This document shows, piece by piece, positions 24,901 through 31,656 of a stretch of DNA of 64,000 nucleotides (within the stretch, counting starts at the first letter, position 1; each line of letters starts with the position of its first letter). The DNA lies in assembly GCA_964390805.1 (NCBI GenBank), contig CAYMKL010000011.1, forward strand, positions 1-64,000. Direction: 5' to 3'. The position numbers and the translations under genes are program-made. The notes beneath the pieces were generated by a model, which worked only from the letters and a program-made list of their open reading frames with translations, did no database searches and was not told the origin of the DNA. Source of the stretch: CAYMKL01 sp964390805. GTDB taxonomy: Bacteria; Chloroflexota; Anaerolineae; VGOG01.

Positions 24901-26279
24901 GGTACAACGTGGAAGACAGCTACCGGGCGGCTTTGGTCAGCAATGGCTACCCTTACGACTACTGGAACGTGGGCTGGAACGAAGGTGTCGCCGCCGGGAG
25001 CCCCAGCTTGGCCGCGCTGCAGATGCATCCCATGATCATCTGGTTCACCGGCTACGACTGGCACAACACCCTCACCCCTGCCGAAGAGGAGGTGCTGGCT
25101 ACCTACCTGGAGGGTGGAGGCCGACTCTTCTTGTCCGGGCAGGACCATCTTTACGCCAGCGGTTTGACCGACTTCGGGGTTGACTATCTGGGTGTATTGA
25201 CCTACACAGAGAGCGTCACCACGACGACGGTCTACGGCGTGGCTGGCAATCCGGTGGGGGATGGCCTGGGCCCCTATCGCCTCGATTATCCTTTCAGCGA
25301 CTGGAGCGATGCTCTGATTCCCACCGAAGCCGCCTCCCCCGCCTTCGTTGGTGACCGTGGTCAGCCCTCCGCCCTGACTCGCTACGATCAAACTAGGGGC
25401 TTTGAGACCGTCTTTTTCGCCTATCCCTTTGAGGCACTGGAGGCGACGGATGCCCAGGTGGTCATAGAGAGAGTCGTGAGTTGGCTCAGTTGGCTTGGTG
25501 CTTCCACCATAACTGCGGATAAGGAGATAGCCGCCGAGGGAGACGTCTTGACCTACACCATCATCCTCAACAACACAGGCCCCACCGATGCGGCCAACGC
25601 GACCCTTTCTAACACGATACCAGCTCATACTAGCTACGTGCCTCACAGCCTCAGTGGGGGGGGCAGTTACGATCCCTTGAACAATCGCGTCCATTGGGAG
25701 GGAACGGTAGCCGCTGGTTCCTCCCTGACCTTCACCTATCAAGCGGCCATCGTCAGCCCTTTGCCCGATGGGACGAACATCGTAAACGCGGCCCAGATCG
25801 GCGACGGCACCCACATCTTCTTCGACAAAACAGCAACTACCATGGTAGATGTCCCTGATCTCTCTACCTCGACCAAACAGGTTGACAAGCTGATAGCTAA
25901 GAATGGCGATCCCTTGACCTATACCATTACTCTAACGAACACGGGGACCCTTGATGCCAAGATTGCCACTCTATGGGATGACATTCCCGCTCACACCACC
26001 TACACCACGAGGTCTGCTTCTGCTTCCTCCGGGACGATAACCGACACCGCCGACATCGGAGAGCAGATCCAATGGGCAGGCCCGGTAAGCATCGGCCACC
26101 CTGTGGCCATTACCTACAGCGTGATGGTGGACGTGCCTCACGGAGGTTTCACTGTAGTCAACAATGCCCTCGTTGACGACGGTTTCGGCAGCGTCTTCAC
26201 CAGGACAAGCGTTACCCTTGTGCCTGTCAGAATCTATCTGCCCCTACTCATGAGTGAATACGCTCATTTGCCAAGTTAG
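21915..26279 (+). CDS. Giant secreted subtilisin-like (S8) protease with multi-domain tail
   Basis: 1454 residues. Signal peptide ~1-25, then an inhibitor-like propeptide (~45-150). The S8 domain has Asp213 (SMDTGVDW), His259 (GHGTHTMG), oxyanion Asn353 (AAGNNG) and Ser423 (GTSMAVPH). Two carboxypeptidase-regulatory-like beta domains follow. Then come two flavodoxin/GATase-like units that share ILLVD...W(Y) and AGGRLFL(T/S)GQD, at ~655 and ~995, and two DUF11-type repeats (LTYTI(I/T)LNNTG...) near the C-terminus. Residues ~154-183 (QIQNPEVKVQSSNLQ...) derive from a CCAAT-rich micro-repeat at the propeptide junction. Extracellular; digests proteins or glycoproteins. Confidence 0.92.
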   Translation: MKRRWFCLSILVLILLSLSQIPALSGTWEKGREGLDRALLKIEPSLLKEVTRAKDGDITFLVYLEEAASLAAAQAERDKLARRQSVVSALQETAARTQRDIKAYLEKQKGIGKVKDYTPYWIFNGLAVTSDGETLLELAARPEVERIRADHKHQIQNPEVKVQSSNLQFPASNLQYPMSNTQPVEWNISRVRADLVWEALGVNGAGVVVASMDTGVDWQHPALMTRYRGYNPKGLPDHLGNWYCATDEGYLYPGDGYGHGTHTMGTVLGDGGIGVAPGAQWIAVKVFTNLGFSHDSWIHDGFQWLLAPADDPALSPDVVNNSWGDDIGSDETFLPDVQALLAAGIFPVFAAGNNGPASGTINSPASFPEAFAVGATDEEGEIISLSARGPSPWGETKPDASAPGVNIRSSTPGGGYGPWTGTSMAVPHVTGLAALLLQAKPNLTIAEMEQVITSAALNLGTPIPNNDYGWGRIDAYQAVVSVADAGLLMGRVARAVDGEPLAHPIIEAFERDSAEGVEIRGDAEGHYSSFLAPGTYDVTASAFAYQPVATYSVNISAGTTTVEDFSLTALPAGVLFGRVTEEGTDAPLEATIAVLDTPVTVATDPATGLYSVALPGGAYQLKVASPGHRVGRASDVTIAIDEGTVQNFALLPAPTILLVDSGSWYYESQSGYFQETLDSLDYLYDTWTIKHPQEDVPEAANLVPYDIVLWSCPNDSPGYVGAWDALAGYLEAGGRLFLTGQDIGYWDGGGSLLHYSPYYTKYLQVVYVRDDAGSRQLTGIADDILDGIALTLNGGDSADNQLYPDVITSVGSEHASSIVQYHGGSSGGLKVGLCLPYRAVYLSFGFEGISDTDHREQVMERVIDWLMAPPPAVGVEMAPAAQTKVSTEGSVVTQTVRIRNSGQVTDTYQLSLLGNVWPIELWNGDFSRPLTETIRIASCYSTTVGVRVEIPPGTDWDTSDTVTLTTRSASDPAFLQEANFTTKTPAPILLVDDDRWYNVEDSYRAALVSNGYPYDYWNVGWNEGVAAGSPSLAALQMHPMIIWFTGYDWHNTLTPAEEEVLATYLEGGGRLFLSGQDHLYASGLTDFGVDYLGVLTYTESVTTTTVYGVAGNPVGDGLGPYRLDYPFSDWSDALIPTEAASPAFVGDRGQPSALTRYDQTRGFETVFFAYPFEALEATDAQVVIERVVSWLSWLGASTITADKEIAAEGDVLTYTIILNNTGPTDAANATLSNTIPAHTSYVPHSLSGGGSYDPLNNRVHWEGTVAAGSSLTFTYQAAIVSPLPDGTNIVNAAQIGDGTHIFFDKTATTMVDVPDLSTSTKQVDKLIAKNGDPLTYTITLTNTGTLDAKIATLWDDIPAHTTYTTRSASASSGTITDTADIGEQIQWAGPVSIGHPVAITYSVMVDVPHGGFTVVNNALVDDGFGSVFTRTSVTLVPVRIYLPLLMSEYAHLPS

Positions 26280-26296
26280 CCAGAATGTGCTAAAAT
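26268..26296 (+). promoter_or_regulatory. Promoter of tRNA-Gln
   Basis: TTGCCA (26268-26273), 17 bases, TAAAAT (26291-26296). It overlaps the last codons of the protease gene. A 15-base direct repeat, AATGTAGTCGTCATC, begins in the -10 box (26294) and recurs at 26320. Confidence 0.6.
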
Positions 26297-26357
26297 GTAG
26301 TCGTCATCTAAGTGATAACAATGTAGTCGTCATCCTTCGATATGCTCAGGACACCGT

Positions 26358-26431
26358 TGGGGGATCGTCTAGTGGTAGGACAGCGGTCTCTGGAACCGTA
26401 AGCCGGGGTTCGAATCCCTGTCCCCCAGCCA
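26358..26431 (+). tRNA. tRNA-Gln (anticodon CUG)
   Basis: Folded by eye: acceptor TGGGGGA/TCCCCCA, D stem GTCT/GGAC, anticodon stem GCGGT/ACCGT with loop CTCTGGA (anticodon CTG), T arm CGGGG-TTCGAAT-CCCTG, then discriminator G and an encoded CCA. The U1-A72 pair is typical of tRNA-Gln. 74 bases. Confidence 0.95.
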
Positions 26432-26444
26432 ATATCCAATGCCA

Positions 26445-26485
26445 AAGAGAGGCTCTGCTACAAAGTAGAGTCTCTCTTCCTCTTT
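26445..26485 (+). terminator. Terminator after tRNA-Gln
   Basis: AGAGAGGCTCTGCTAC pairs imperfectly with GTAGAGTCTCTCT over a 3-base loop and is followed by a T/C-rich run. Confidence 0.6.
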
Positions 26486-26553
26486 CTGATCAGTACTTTG
26501 CCAAAGCAGCGAGTCCGGTTGCGGAATTCGGAATCCAATTCTCGAATCAGCAT

Positions 26554-26581
26554 TTGACAACGGCATTTTTTGTGATACAAT
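26554..26581 (+). promoter_or_regulatory. Promoter of the first sugar ABC operon
   Basis: TTGACA (26554-26559), 16-base spacer, TACAAT (26576-26581). The start of transcription would leave a leader of ~180 bases that includes the conserved element at 26628-26769. Confidence 0.75.
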
Positions 26582-26627
26582 TTGTCTAGCGGTCAGTTCT
26601 TACATACATAATTCTACCAGCCCTAGA

Positions 26628-26769
26628 CGTGGGAAGGAGGTGATGTTCCGCGATAGAAGCAGAGTCACAGTGCGGGCTGCCGGACCTTGGCAGCCGTGGT
26701 ATGACCGGGAGAGGATAGGGGTCATATCCTACTGAATCCAGAAGAAGAAGAACCCAAGGAGGAGAGAAA
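26628..26769 (+). promoter_or_regulatory. Structured 5' leader, copy 1 (binding-protein leader element)
   Basis: Begins CGTGGGAAGGAGGTGATG, a perfect anti-16S sequence 136 bases before the real start. Hairpin 1: GGCTGCC/GGCAGCC (26675-26695). Hairpin 2: TATGACC/GGTCATA (26700-26726). Then TGAATCCA and the true site AAGGAGGAGA before ATG 26770. The same order, spacing and arm sequences occur at 36451-36592 before a different binding protein, with changed loops. A 30-codon frame that could start at the early SD in this copy is absent in the other (stop after two codons), so RNA structure rather than a peptide is conserved. Confidence 0.8.
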
Positions 26770-28380
26770 ATGAAACGATCACTATTTACGATTTTGGCTT
26801 TGCTGGTGGCGGTGAGCATGATCTTGACTGCTTGCGCCCCCAAAGCCACACCTACCCCGACCCCCAAGCCGGCGCCTACTGCGACCCCCAAGCCGGTGGA
26901 AAAGCCCACCGAGACCCCACCGGTCGAAGTCGAAGAGGAAGAGGCCACGGCATTGAGTCTCTGGTATCACGGGGCTGGCAACCCGGAGGAGCGTTCGGTG
27001 ATCGTACAGATCATTGAGGACTTCAACGCTTCGCAGGGTGAGTATGTTGTCGAGATGCAGGACTTCCCCCAGGACAGCTACAACGAATCCATCGTGGCGG
27101 CTGCCTTGGCGGGTGATCTTCCTGACATCATCGACATGGACGGGCCGGTGATGCCCAACTGGGCCTGGGCAGGCTATCTCGTACCGCTCGATCTTTCCGC
27201 AGGCGCCCTCGACGGGTTCCTGCCCGGCGCGATCGGTGAATGGGACGGCGAGGTCTACTCGGTTGGTCTGTGGGATGCAGCCTGCGCGATGTACGCCCGT
27301 CGCTCGGTGCTGGAGGCGAATGGTATCCGTATCCCCACGCTCGATGAGCCGTGGACGTTTGAAGAGTTCGATGCGGCGCTTGAAACCCTGCAAGCCACCG
27401 GCGAGTTTGAATACGCCTTTGACCCTGGTATGGCCTGGACGGGTGAGTGGTATCCTTATGCCTTCTCGCCCTTCCTGCAGAGCTTTGGTGGCGACATCAT
27501 CGACCGCTCCAACTATCTGACGGCTGAAGGTGTCCTCAACGGCGACGAAGCGATCGCCTTTGGCGAGTGGTGGCAGAGCCTGTTTGAACGAGGCCTGTCG
27601 CCTGGCACGTCTCAGGACAGCGCCGACCGTGACACCGGCTTCATAGACGGCAAATATGCATTGCAGTGGAACGGCAACTGGGCGGCTGTCGCTGCGCTCG
27701 ACGCACACGGCGATGACATGTTGTTCTTGCCAGCGCCCGATTTCGGCCACGGTCCAAAGATCGGTGCCGCTTCCTGGCAGTATGGCATCTCGTCGAGCAG
27801 CGAGCACCCAGAGGGAGCCAATGCTTTCATCGAGTTCGCCATCCAGGGAAAATACTCGGCAATGTTCTCCGACGTCAACGGCCTGGCGCCAACAACGTTG
27901 AGTGCAGCAACTCTCACAAAGGGCTACGCGCCGGGTGCTCCGCTCGAGGTGTTCTTTGGTCTCAGCAAGGCGCAGGCCTTGATCCGGCCACCAACACCGG
28001 CCTACCTGTCGGCGGCCCTCACCTTCGAGAAGGCGATGGCCGACATCGCCAACGGGGCGGATGTCGTGAACGCGCTTGATGCTGCCGTTGACGAGATCGA
28101 TGCCGACATCGAGGCCAACAACGGATACGGCTTCACCGGTGAGGTTATGGCGCCATCGGCCGAGGCCACGGCATTGAGTCTCTGGTATCACGGGGCTGGC
28201 AACCCGGAGGAGCGTTNNNNNNNNNNNNNNNNNNNNNNNNNNNNNNNNNNNNNNNNNNNNNNNNNNNNNNNNNNNNNNNNNNNNNNNNNNNNNNNNNNNN
28301 NNNNNNNNNNNNNNNNTGCTGCCGTTGACGAGATCGATGCCGACATCGAGGCCAACAACGGATACGGCTTCGGCAACTAA
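26770..28380 (+). CDS. Sugar ABC substrate-binding lipoprotein with tandem-duplicated binding domain (assembly gap)
   Basis: Lipobox ILTACAP, then a Thr/Pro linker and a family 1 sugar-binding domain (LSLWYHGAGNPEERSV ... NNGYGF). After the first domain, a new linker (TGEVMAPSA) leads straight back into ATALSLWYHGAGNPEER; 100 Ns follow, then AAVDEIDADIEANNGYGFGN and the stop. The 55 bases before the gap repeat 26941-26995 exactly and the 55 after it repeat 28080-28134 exactly, as expected if a de Bruijn assembler collapsed a 1,194-bp perfect repeat. Filling in the missing 1,084 bp gives an 864-residue protein in frame. Heads the permease pair downstream; exported and lipid-anchored. Confidence 0.9.
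   Translation: MKRSLFTILALLVAVSMILTACAPKATPTPTPKPAPTATPKPVEKPTETPPVEVEEEEATALSLWYHGAGNPEERSVIVQIIEDFNASQGEYVVEMQDFPQDSYNESIVAAALAGDLPDIIDMDGPVMPNWAWAGYLVPLDLSAGALDGFLPGAIGEWDGEVYSVGLWDAACAMYARRSVLEANGIRIPTLDEPWTFEEFDAALETLQATGEFEYAFDPGMAWTGEWYPYAFSPFLQSFGGDIIDRSNYLTAEGVLNGDEAIAFGEWWQSLFERGLSPGTSQDSADRDTGFIDGKYALQWNGNWAAVAALDAHGDDMLFLPAPDFGHGPKIGAASWQYGISSSSEHPEGANAFIEFAIQGKYSAMFSDVNGLAPTTLSAATLTKGYAPGAPLEVFFGLSKAQALIRPPTPAYLSAALTFEKAMADIANGADVVNALDAAVDEIDADIEANNGYGFTGEVMAPSAEATALSLWYHGAGNPEERXXXXXXXXXXXXXXXXXXXXXXXXXXXXXXXXXXAAVDEIDADIEANNGYGFGN
28217..28316. other. 100-N scaffold gap in the first binding-protein gene
   Basis: Exactly 100 Ns, flanked on both sides by 55-base exact repeats of sequence from the first domain copy. 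The true missing length is inferred as ~1,084 bp if two copies exist; more copies are possible. Confidence 0.95.
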
Positions 28381-28420
28381 GTTATGGGATGAGTACAGGT
28401 ACTCTTCCTGCGCTAGTCTT

Positions 28421-28462
28421 GGCTGTGGGCGGTAACTTCCACCGGGGGTTCCGCCCACAGCC
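28421..28462 (+). promoter_or_regulatory. Strong hairpin between binding protein and permeases
   Basis: Perfect 12-bp stem GGCTGTGGGCGG / CCGCCCACAGCC with an 18-base loop and no T-run. In the position used by other sugar operons to stabilise the binding-protein mRNA and lower permease expression. Comparable hairpins follow the other two binding-protein genes (38392, 50474). Confidence 0.75.
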
Positions 28463-28501
28463 CTTAATTCGCAATCATACAATCGCAAGATGGAGGTATT
28501 T

Positions 28502-29641
28502 ATGGCTACCACAACCAAGGTCAAGGTCCCTCCAGGTCAGCTCCAAACTCAACCGCCGCGCAGACTCAAAGACCGGCAACTGGAGGCTCGGGCCGGTTGG
28601 CTGATGGCCGGCCCGGCGATCGTGCTTCTGCTGGCCTTCCTGATCATTCCGTTCTTCTTGGCATTCATCCTTGCGTTCACCAACCAACGGCTCATCTCAC
28701 CCAACCCGACGGAGTACGTCGGATTCCGCAACTTCGCCCGGTTGCTGACGGTTCGGACTCTGACCCTTGATCCCATCGTCGACGAGGCGAGTGGTGAGCT
28801 GGTGCTCGATGAAGAAGGGAACCTCACCTACCCACGCGTGCGTACGTTTACCCGCAAAAATCCAGAGTACCCCCAATACGATGGCCTTCAGGAATGGAGG
28901 TCCTGGAACCGGGGCCAGACCCGGTGGGTGTTGCTGGCCGGCGACACCGTATTTATGCGCTCGCTCATCAACACCTTCGCTTTTGCCTTGGTCGTCGTTC
29001 CGATTCAGGGTGGACTGGGCCTGCTTCTGGCTCTGATCATTAACCAGCGCACGGCCGGGGTCAATATCTTCCGCACCGTTTACTTCATGCCGGTCGTCGT
29101 CTCGATGGTCGTCGTCTCGCTCCTCTGGCGCTTCATTTACGACGGGCAAAACGGGCTCCTCAACACGGTCCTCGGGTTCCTGACTTTTGGTGGCTTTGCG
29201 CCCGTCGACTGGCTCGGTAATCCCTCGACCGCCCTGCCGGCGGTCATAGTGATGTCGATCTGGCAGGGAGTCGGCTTTCACATGGTGATCTGGTTGGCCG
29301 GATTGCAGACCATTCCCTTTGTTCTGTACGAAGCCGCCTCAGTTGAAGGCGCGAATGCCTGGCAAAAGTTCAAGCATGTCACCTGGCCGGGTCTCCACAA
29401 CACCGCAGTGTTTGTGCTGGTCACCATCACCATGCAGGCCTTCGGGCTTTTCACGCAAATCGACGTGATGACCCGGGGCGGGCCGCTAGATTCGACCACG
29501 ACCGTTATCTTCCAGGCTGTCCAGAAAGGTTTCGAGAAGCAAGACATCGCCTACGGCTCGGCGATCTCCGTTGTATTCTTCATTATGGTGCTGACCGTGG
29601 CGCTTATTCAGCGTTACGTGACGCGGGAGGAAAGTTCATGA
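28502..29641 (+). CDS. Sugar ABC transporter permease, MalF-type
   Basis: 379 residues; ATG 28502 follows GGAGG, whereas an in-frame ATG at 28490 lacks a site. About six or seven helices; the EAA loop EAASVEGANAWQKFKHVTWPGL contacts the ATPase. A ~90-residue extracytoplasmic loop after helix 1 (residues ~60-150) is longer than in many MalF proteins. Works with the binding protein upstream, the permease downstream, and probably the distant UgpC-type ATPase, since no ATPase gene is nearby. Confidence 0.92.
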   Translation: MATTTKVKVPPGQLQTQPPRRLKDRQLEARAGWLMAGPAIVLLLAFLIIPFFLAFILAFTNQRLISPNPTEYVGFRNFARLLTVRTLTLDPIVDEASGELVLDEEGNLTYPRVRTFTRKNPEYPQYDGLQEWRSWNRGQTRWVLLAGDTVFMRSLINTFAFALVVVPIQGGLGLLLALIINQRTAGVNIFRTVYFMPVVVSMVVVSLLWRFIYDGQNGLLNTVLGFLTFGGFAPVDWLGNPSTALPAVIVMSIWQGVGFHMVIWLAGLQTIPFVLYEAASVEGANAWQKFKHVTWPGLHNTAVFVLVTITMQAFGLFTQIDVMTRGGPLDSTTTVIFQAVQKGFEKQDIAYGSAISVVFFIMVLTVALIQRYVTREESS

Positions 29642-30525
29642 CAACCCGACAAAATGTGCGAGGCCGCTGGCACACGTTGGCTTTCGGCGGTCGTTACCTG
29701 TTGATGACCCTGCTAGGCATGGTTTTCGTTCTCCCGATGGTGTTCATGGTGGTTTCGTCGCTGAAACCGGAGCTGCAGCTTCTTCGGGATTCCGCGTCTT
29801 TTAGGGCCTTCCTGCCTGTCGGAGACCTCTCCTTGCAGAATTACGTGGAGGCGTTTGAGCGGGCGCCGGTGGTCCGTTTCATTTCCAACTCGGTCCTGGT
29901 CACCATGGTCACCGTGATCTTGGGCCTCTTTGTGAACTCGCTGGCGGCCTTTTCGCTCGCCAGCCTGCGGTGGAAAGGGAAGGAGATTGTGCTTTCGGTG
30001 ATCATCGCGACGTTTATCGTGCCGTTCGAGACCATTGCCGTCCCGCTACTGCTGGTTGCGAGTCGCTTGCCCTGGATTGGCCCCGACGGCCTCAGCCAGG
30101 GTTGGCTCAATACTTATCATGTGCAGATTATTCCCTTCATCGTTGACGCCTTTTCAATCTTCCTCTTCGTCCAGTTCTTCAAATCGCTGCCGGAGGAACT
30201 GATCGAGGCAGCCCGGATCGACGGGGCTGGCTGGTTCCAGATCTACTCGCGGGTGTTCGTCCCCATCTCGGGCCCGGTATTCGCCACCGCCGCCATTCTC
30301 AGGGGCCTTTACATGTGGAATCAGTACTTGTGGCCCATTATGGTGGTCCAGAGCGGGGATTACCGCCCGGTCATGGTGGGTCTCCAATACTTCTTCCAAC
30401 GCGATGTCGCCTGGGCGCAAGTCATGGCCTACCTGTCGACCATCACGATTCCGCTACTCATCCTCTACCTGGCTCTTCAGCGCGCCTTCGTCGAGAGCAT
30501 AGCCTCGAGTGGGATTAAAGGATAG
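29638..30525 (+). CDS. Sugar ABC transporter permease, MalG-type
   Basis: 295 residues, six helices, EAA loop EAARIDGAGWFQIYSRVFVPI and the MalG-type ending SIASSGIKG. The ATG overlaps the MalF-type stop (ATGA). About two-thirds of residues match the orphan permease at 31653. Completes the membrane channel of the first sugar importer. Confidence 0.93.
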   Translation: MTTRQNVRGRWHTLAFGGRYLLMTLLGMVFVLPMVFMVVSSLKPELQLLRDSASFRAFLPVGDLSLQNYVEAFERAPVVRFISNSVLVTMVTVILGLFVNSLAAFSLASLRWKGKEIVLSVIIATFIVPFETIAVPLLLVASRLPWIGPDGLSQGWLNTYHVQIIPFIVDAFSIFLFVQFFKSLPEELIEAARIDGAGWFQIYSRVFVPISGPVFATAAILRGLYMWNQYLWPIMVVQSGDYRPVMVGLQYFFQRDVAWAQVMAYLSTITIPLLILYLALQRAFVESIASSGIKG

Positions 30526-30544
30526 GTGTGAAAGGAGCTAGTAG

Positions 30545-30622
30545 ATGGTAATCATAACCACTTCCCGGCCCTACGGTAGCGGCGCCGATGAAGTTGCCGC
30601 CCGCGTGGCTCACATTTCGTAA
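30545..30622 (+). pseudogene. 5' stub of a cytidylate-kinase-like gene
   Basis: AAAGGAG precedes ATG 30545, which opens MVIITTSRPYGSGADEVAARV and stops after 25 codons. This matches the P-loop start of cytidylate-kinase-like proteins (consensus ITISRQYGSGGxxIAxxVAE). Nothing beyond the first helix remains, so the gene was cut by a deletion at ~30620. Confidence 0.65.
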
Positions 30623-30653
30623 TTCCCCATTTCTAGACTAGTAGGAGGGAAAA

Positions 30654-31472
30654 ATGACCAACCGTAGCTTACGCTGGCAGTTGATCAGTGTAGTATTAAC
30701 AGTGCTATTCTTAAGCGGGTGTAGCTCTACTTCACAGCAGCCAGAGCCACCAACCCCATCTCCCACGGCCGCCGAAATCTCAACAGAAGTATCGACTACG
30801 GTGCAACTACCAGAAGGGTGTCCGCCAGATTGTGCATACACCGATCTAAGCCACGCCAACCTATCCAAGGCCAACCTATCCGAGGCTGATCTGCATCAGG
30901 CCGATCTGAGCGGGGCCAACCTATCCAAGGCTGATCTGCGTGGGGCCAATCTGGGTGGGGCTATACTGGACGAGGCCGATCTGAGCGGGGCCAACCTGGA
31001 CGGGGCCTATCTGTCCGCTGTCGATCTGTTCGATGCCGATCTGTCCGGGGCCGATCTGTCCGACGCCGATCTGTCCGATGCCGATCTGCGCGTGGCCAAC
31101 CTATCCCAGGCCAGACTGCGCGAGGCCAACCTGTTCGAGGCTGATCTGGCCGAGGCCGATCTGTCCGAAGCCGATCTGTCCGAGGCCAAACTGGACGGAG
31201 TCATCCTGTCCGAGGCCAATCTGCGCGGGGCCAATCTGCATGGGGCCGACCTGACCAGTGCCAACCTGTCCGGGGCCGATCTGGAGGAAGCCGACTTGAC
31301 TAATACCAACCTGGTCGCAGCCGATCTGCGCAGGACCAACCTAATCGCGGCCGACCTGAGCGGGGCCCGCCTGGCCGGGGCCACCCTGGCCGGGGCTACC
31401 TATAGCAGCGACACAAAATGGCCGGATGATTTTGACCCTGTCAAGGCTGGAGCCGAATTATTTGAGGAATAG
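30654..31472 (+). CDS. Pentapeptide-repeat lipoprotein
   Basis: 272 residues. Signal peptide with lipobox LFLSGCSS, a Ser/Thr/Pro linker, then ~35 consecutive A(D/N)LSx units (residues ~63-255) that fold as a right-handed quadrilateral beta helix. RBS AGGAGGG. The 15-base periodicity is plain in the DNA. Lipid-anchored on the outer face; role unknown. Such helices act as binding scaffolds. It begins the more A/T-rich insert between the two sugar operons. Confidence 0.9.
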   Translation: MTNRSLRWQLISVVLTVLFLSGCSSTSQQPEPPTPSPTAAEISTEVSTTVQLPEGCPPDCAYTDLSHANLSKANLSEADLHQADLSGANLSKADLRGANLGGAILDEADLSGANLDGAYLSAVDLFDADLSGADLSDADLSDADLRVANLSQARLREANLFEADLAEADLSEADLSEAKLDGVILSEANLRGANLHGADLTSANLSGADLEEADLTNTNLVAADLRRTNLIAADLSGARLAGATLAGATYSSDTKWPDDFDPVKAGAELFEE

Positions 31473-31476
31473 CAGA

Positions 31477-31656
31477 ATGACTGAAGACAGAACCGTTGAG
31501 CTTTATTACTCAGCGCTGAGTTCAGGCGTCTCAAGAATAGATGTCAAAATCGATCGAGCAGTCTGCAAACACCTCATTCGAATTTGCCTATTCCCCCGTA
31601 TTGACGTGTCTATCTCATACGACTGTGAAGATGAAAAATCGGATCAAGGCAAATGA
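31477..31656 (+). CDS. Small hypothetical protein
   Basis: A 59-codon frame starting MTEDRTVELYYSALSS, 4 bases after the pentapeptide gene and overlapping the next start as ATGA, which suggests coupled translation. No recognised domain. It may be the rearranged end of a lost MalF-type gene that should precede the orphan MalG, but no similarity to permease C-termini is visible. Low confidence that it is a real protein. Confidence 0.3.
   Translation: MTEDRTVELYYSALSSGVSRIDVKIDRAVCKHLIRICLFPRIDVSISYDCEDEKSDQGK

Noticed and set aside
24339..25814. 491-codon minus-strand frame within the protease gene
   Set aside because: Opposes well-defined beta domains and shows no family pattern; shadow frame.
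26642..26734. 30-codon leader peptide after the early SD (MFRDRSRV...)
   Set aside because: The second leader copy has a stop after two codons at this place, so the peptide is not conserved; RNA structure is.
26782..28524. Long minus-strand frame across the first binding protein
   Set aside because: Runs through the N gap and opposes a clear lipoprotein; artefact.
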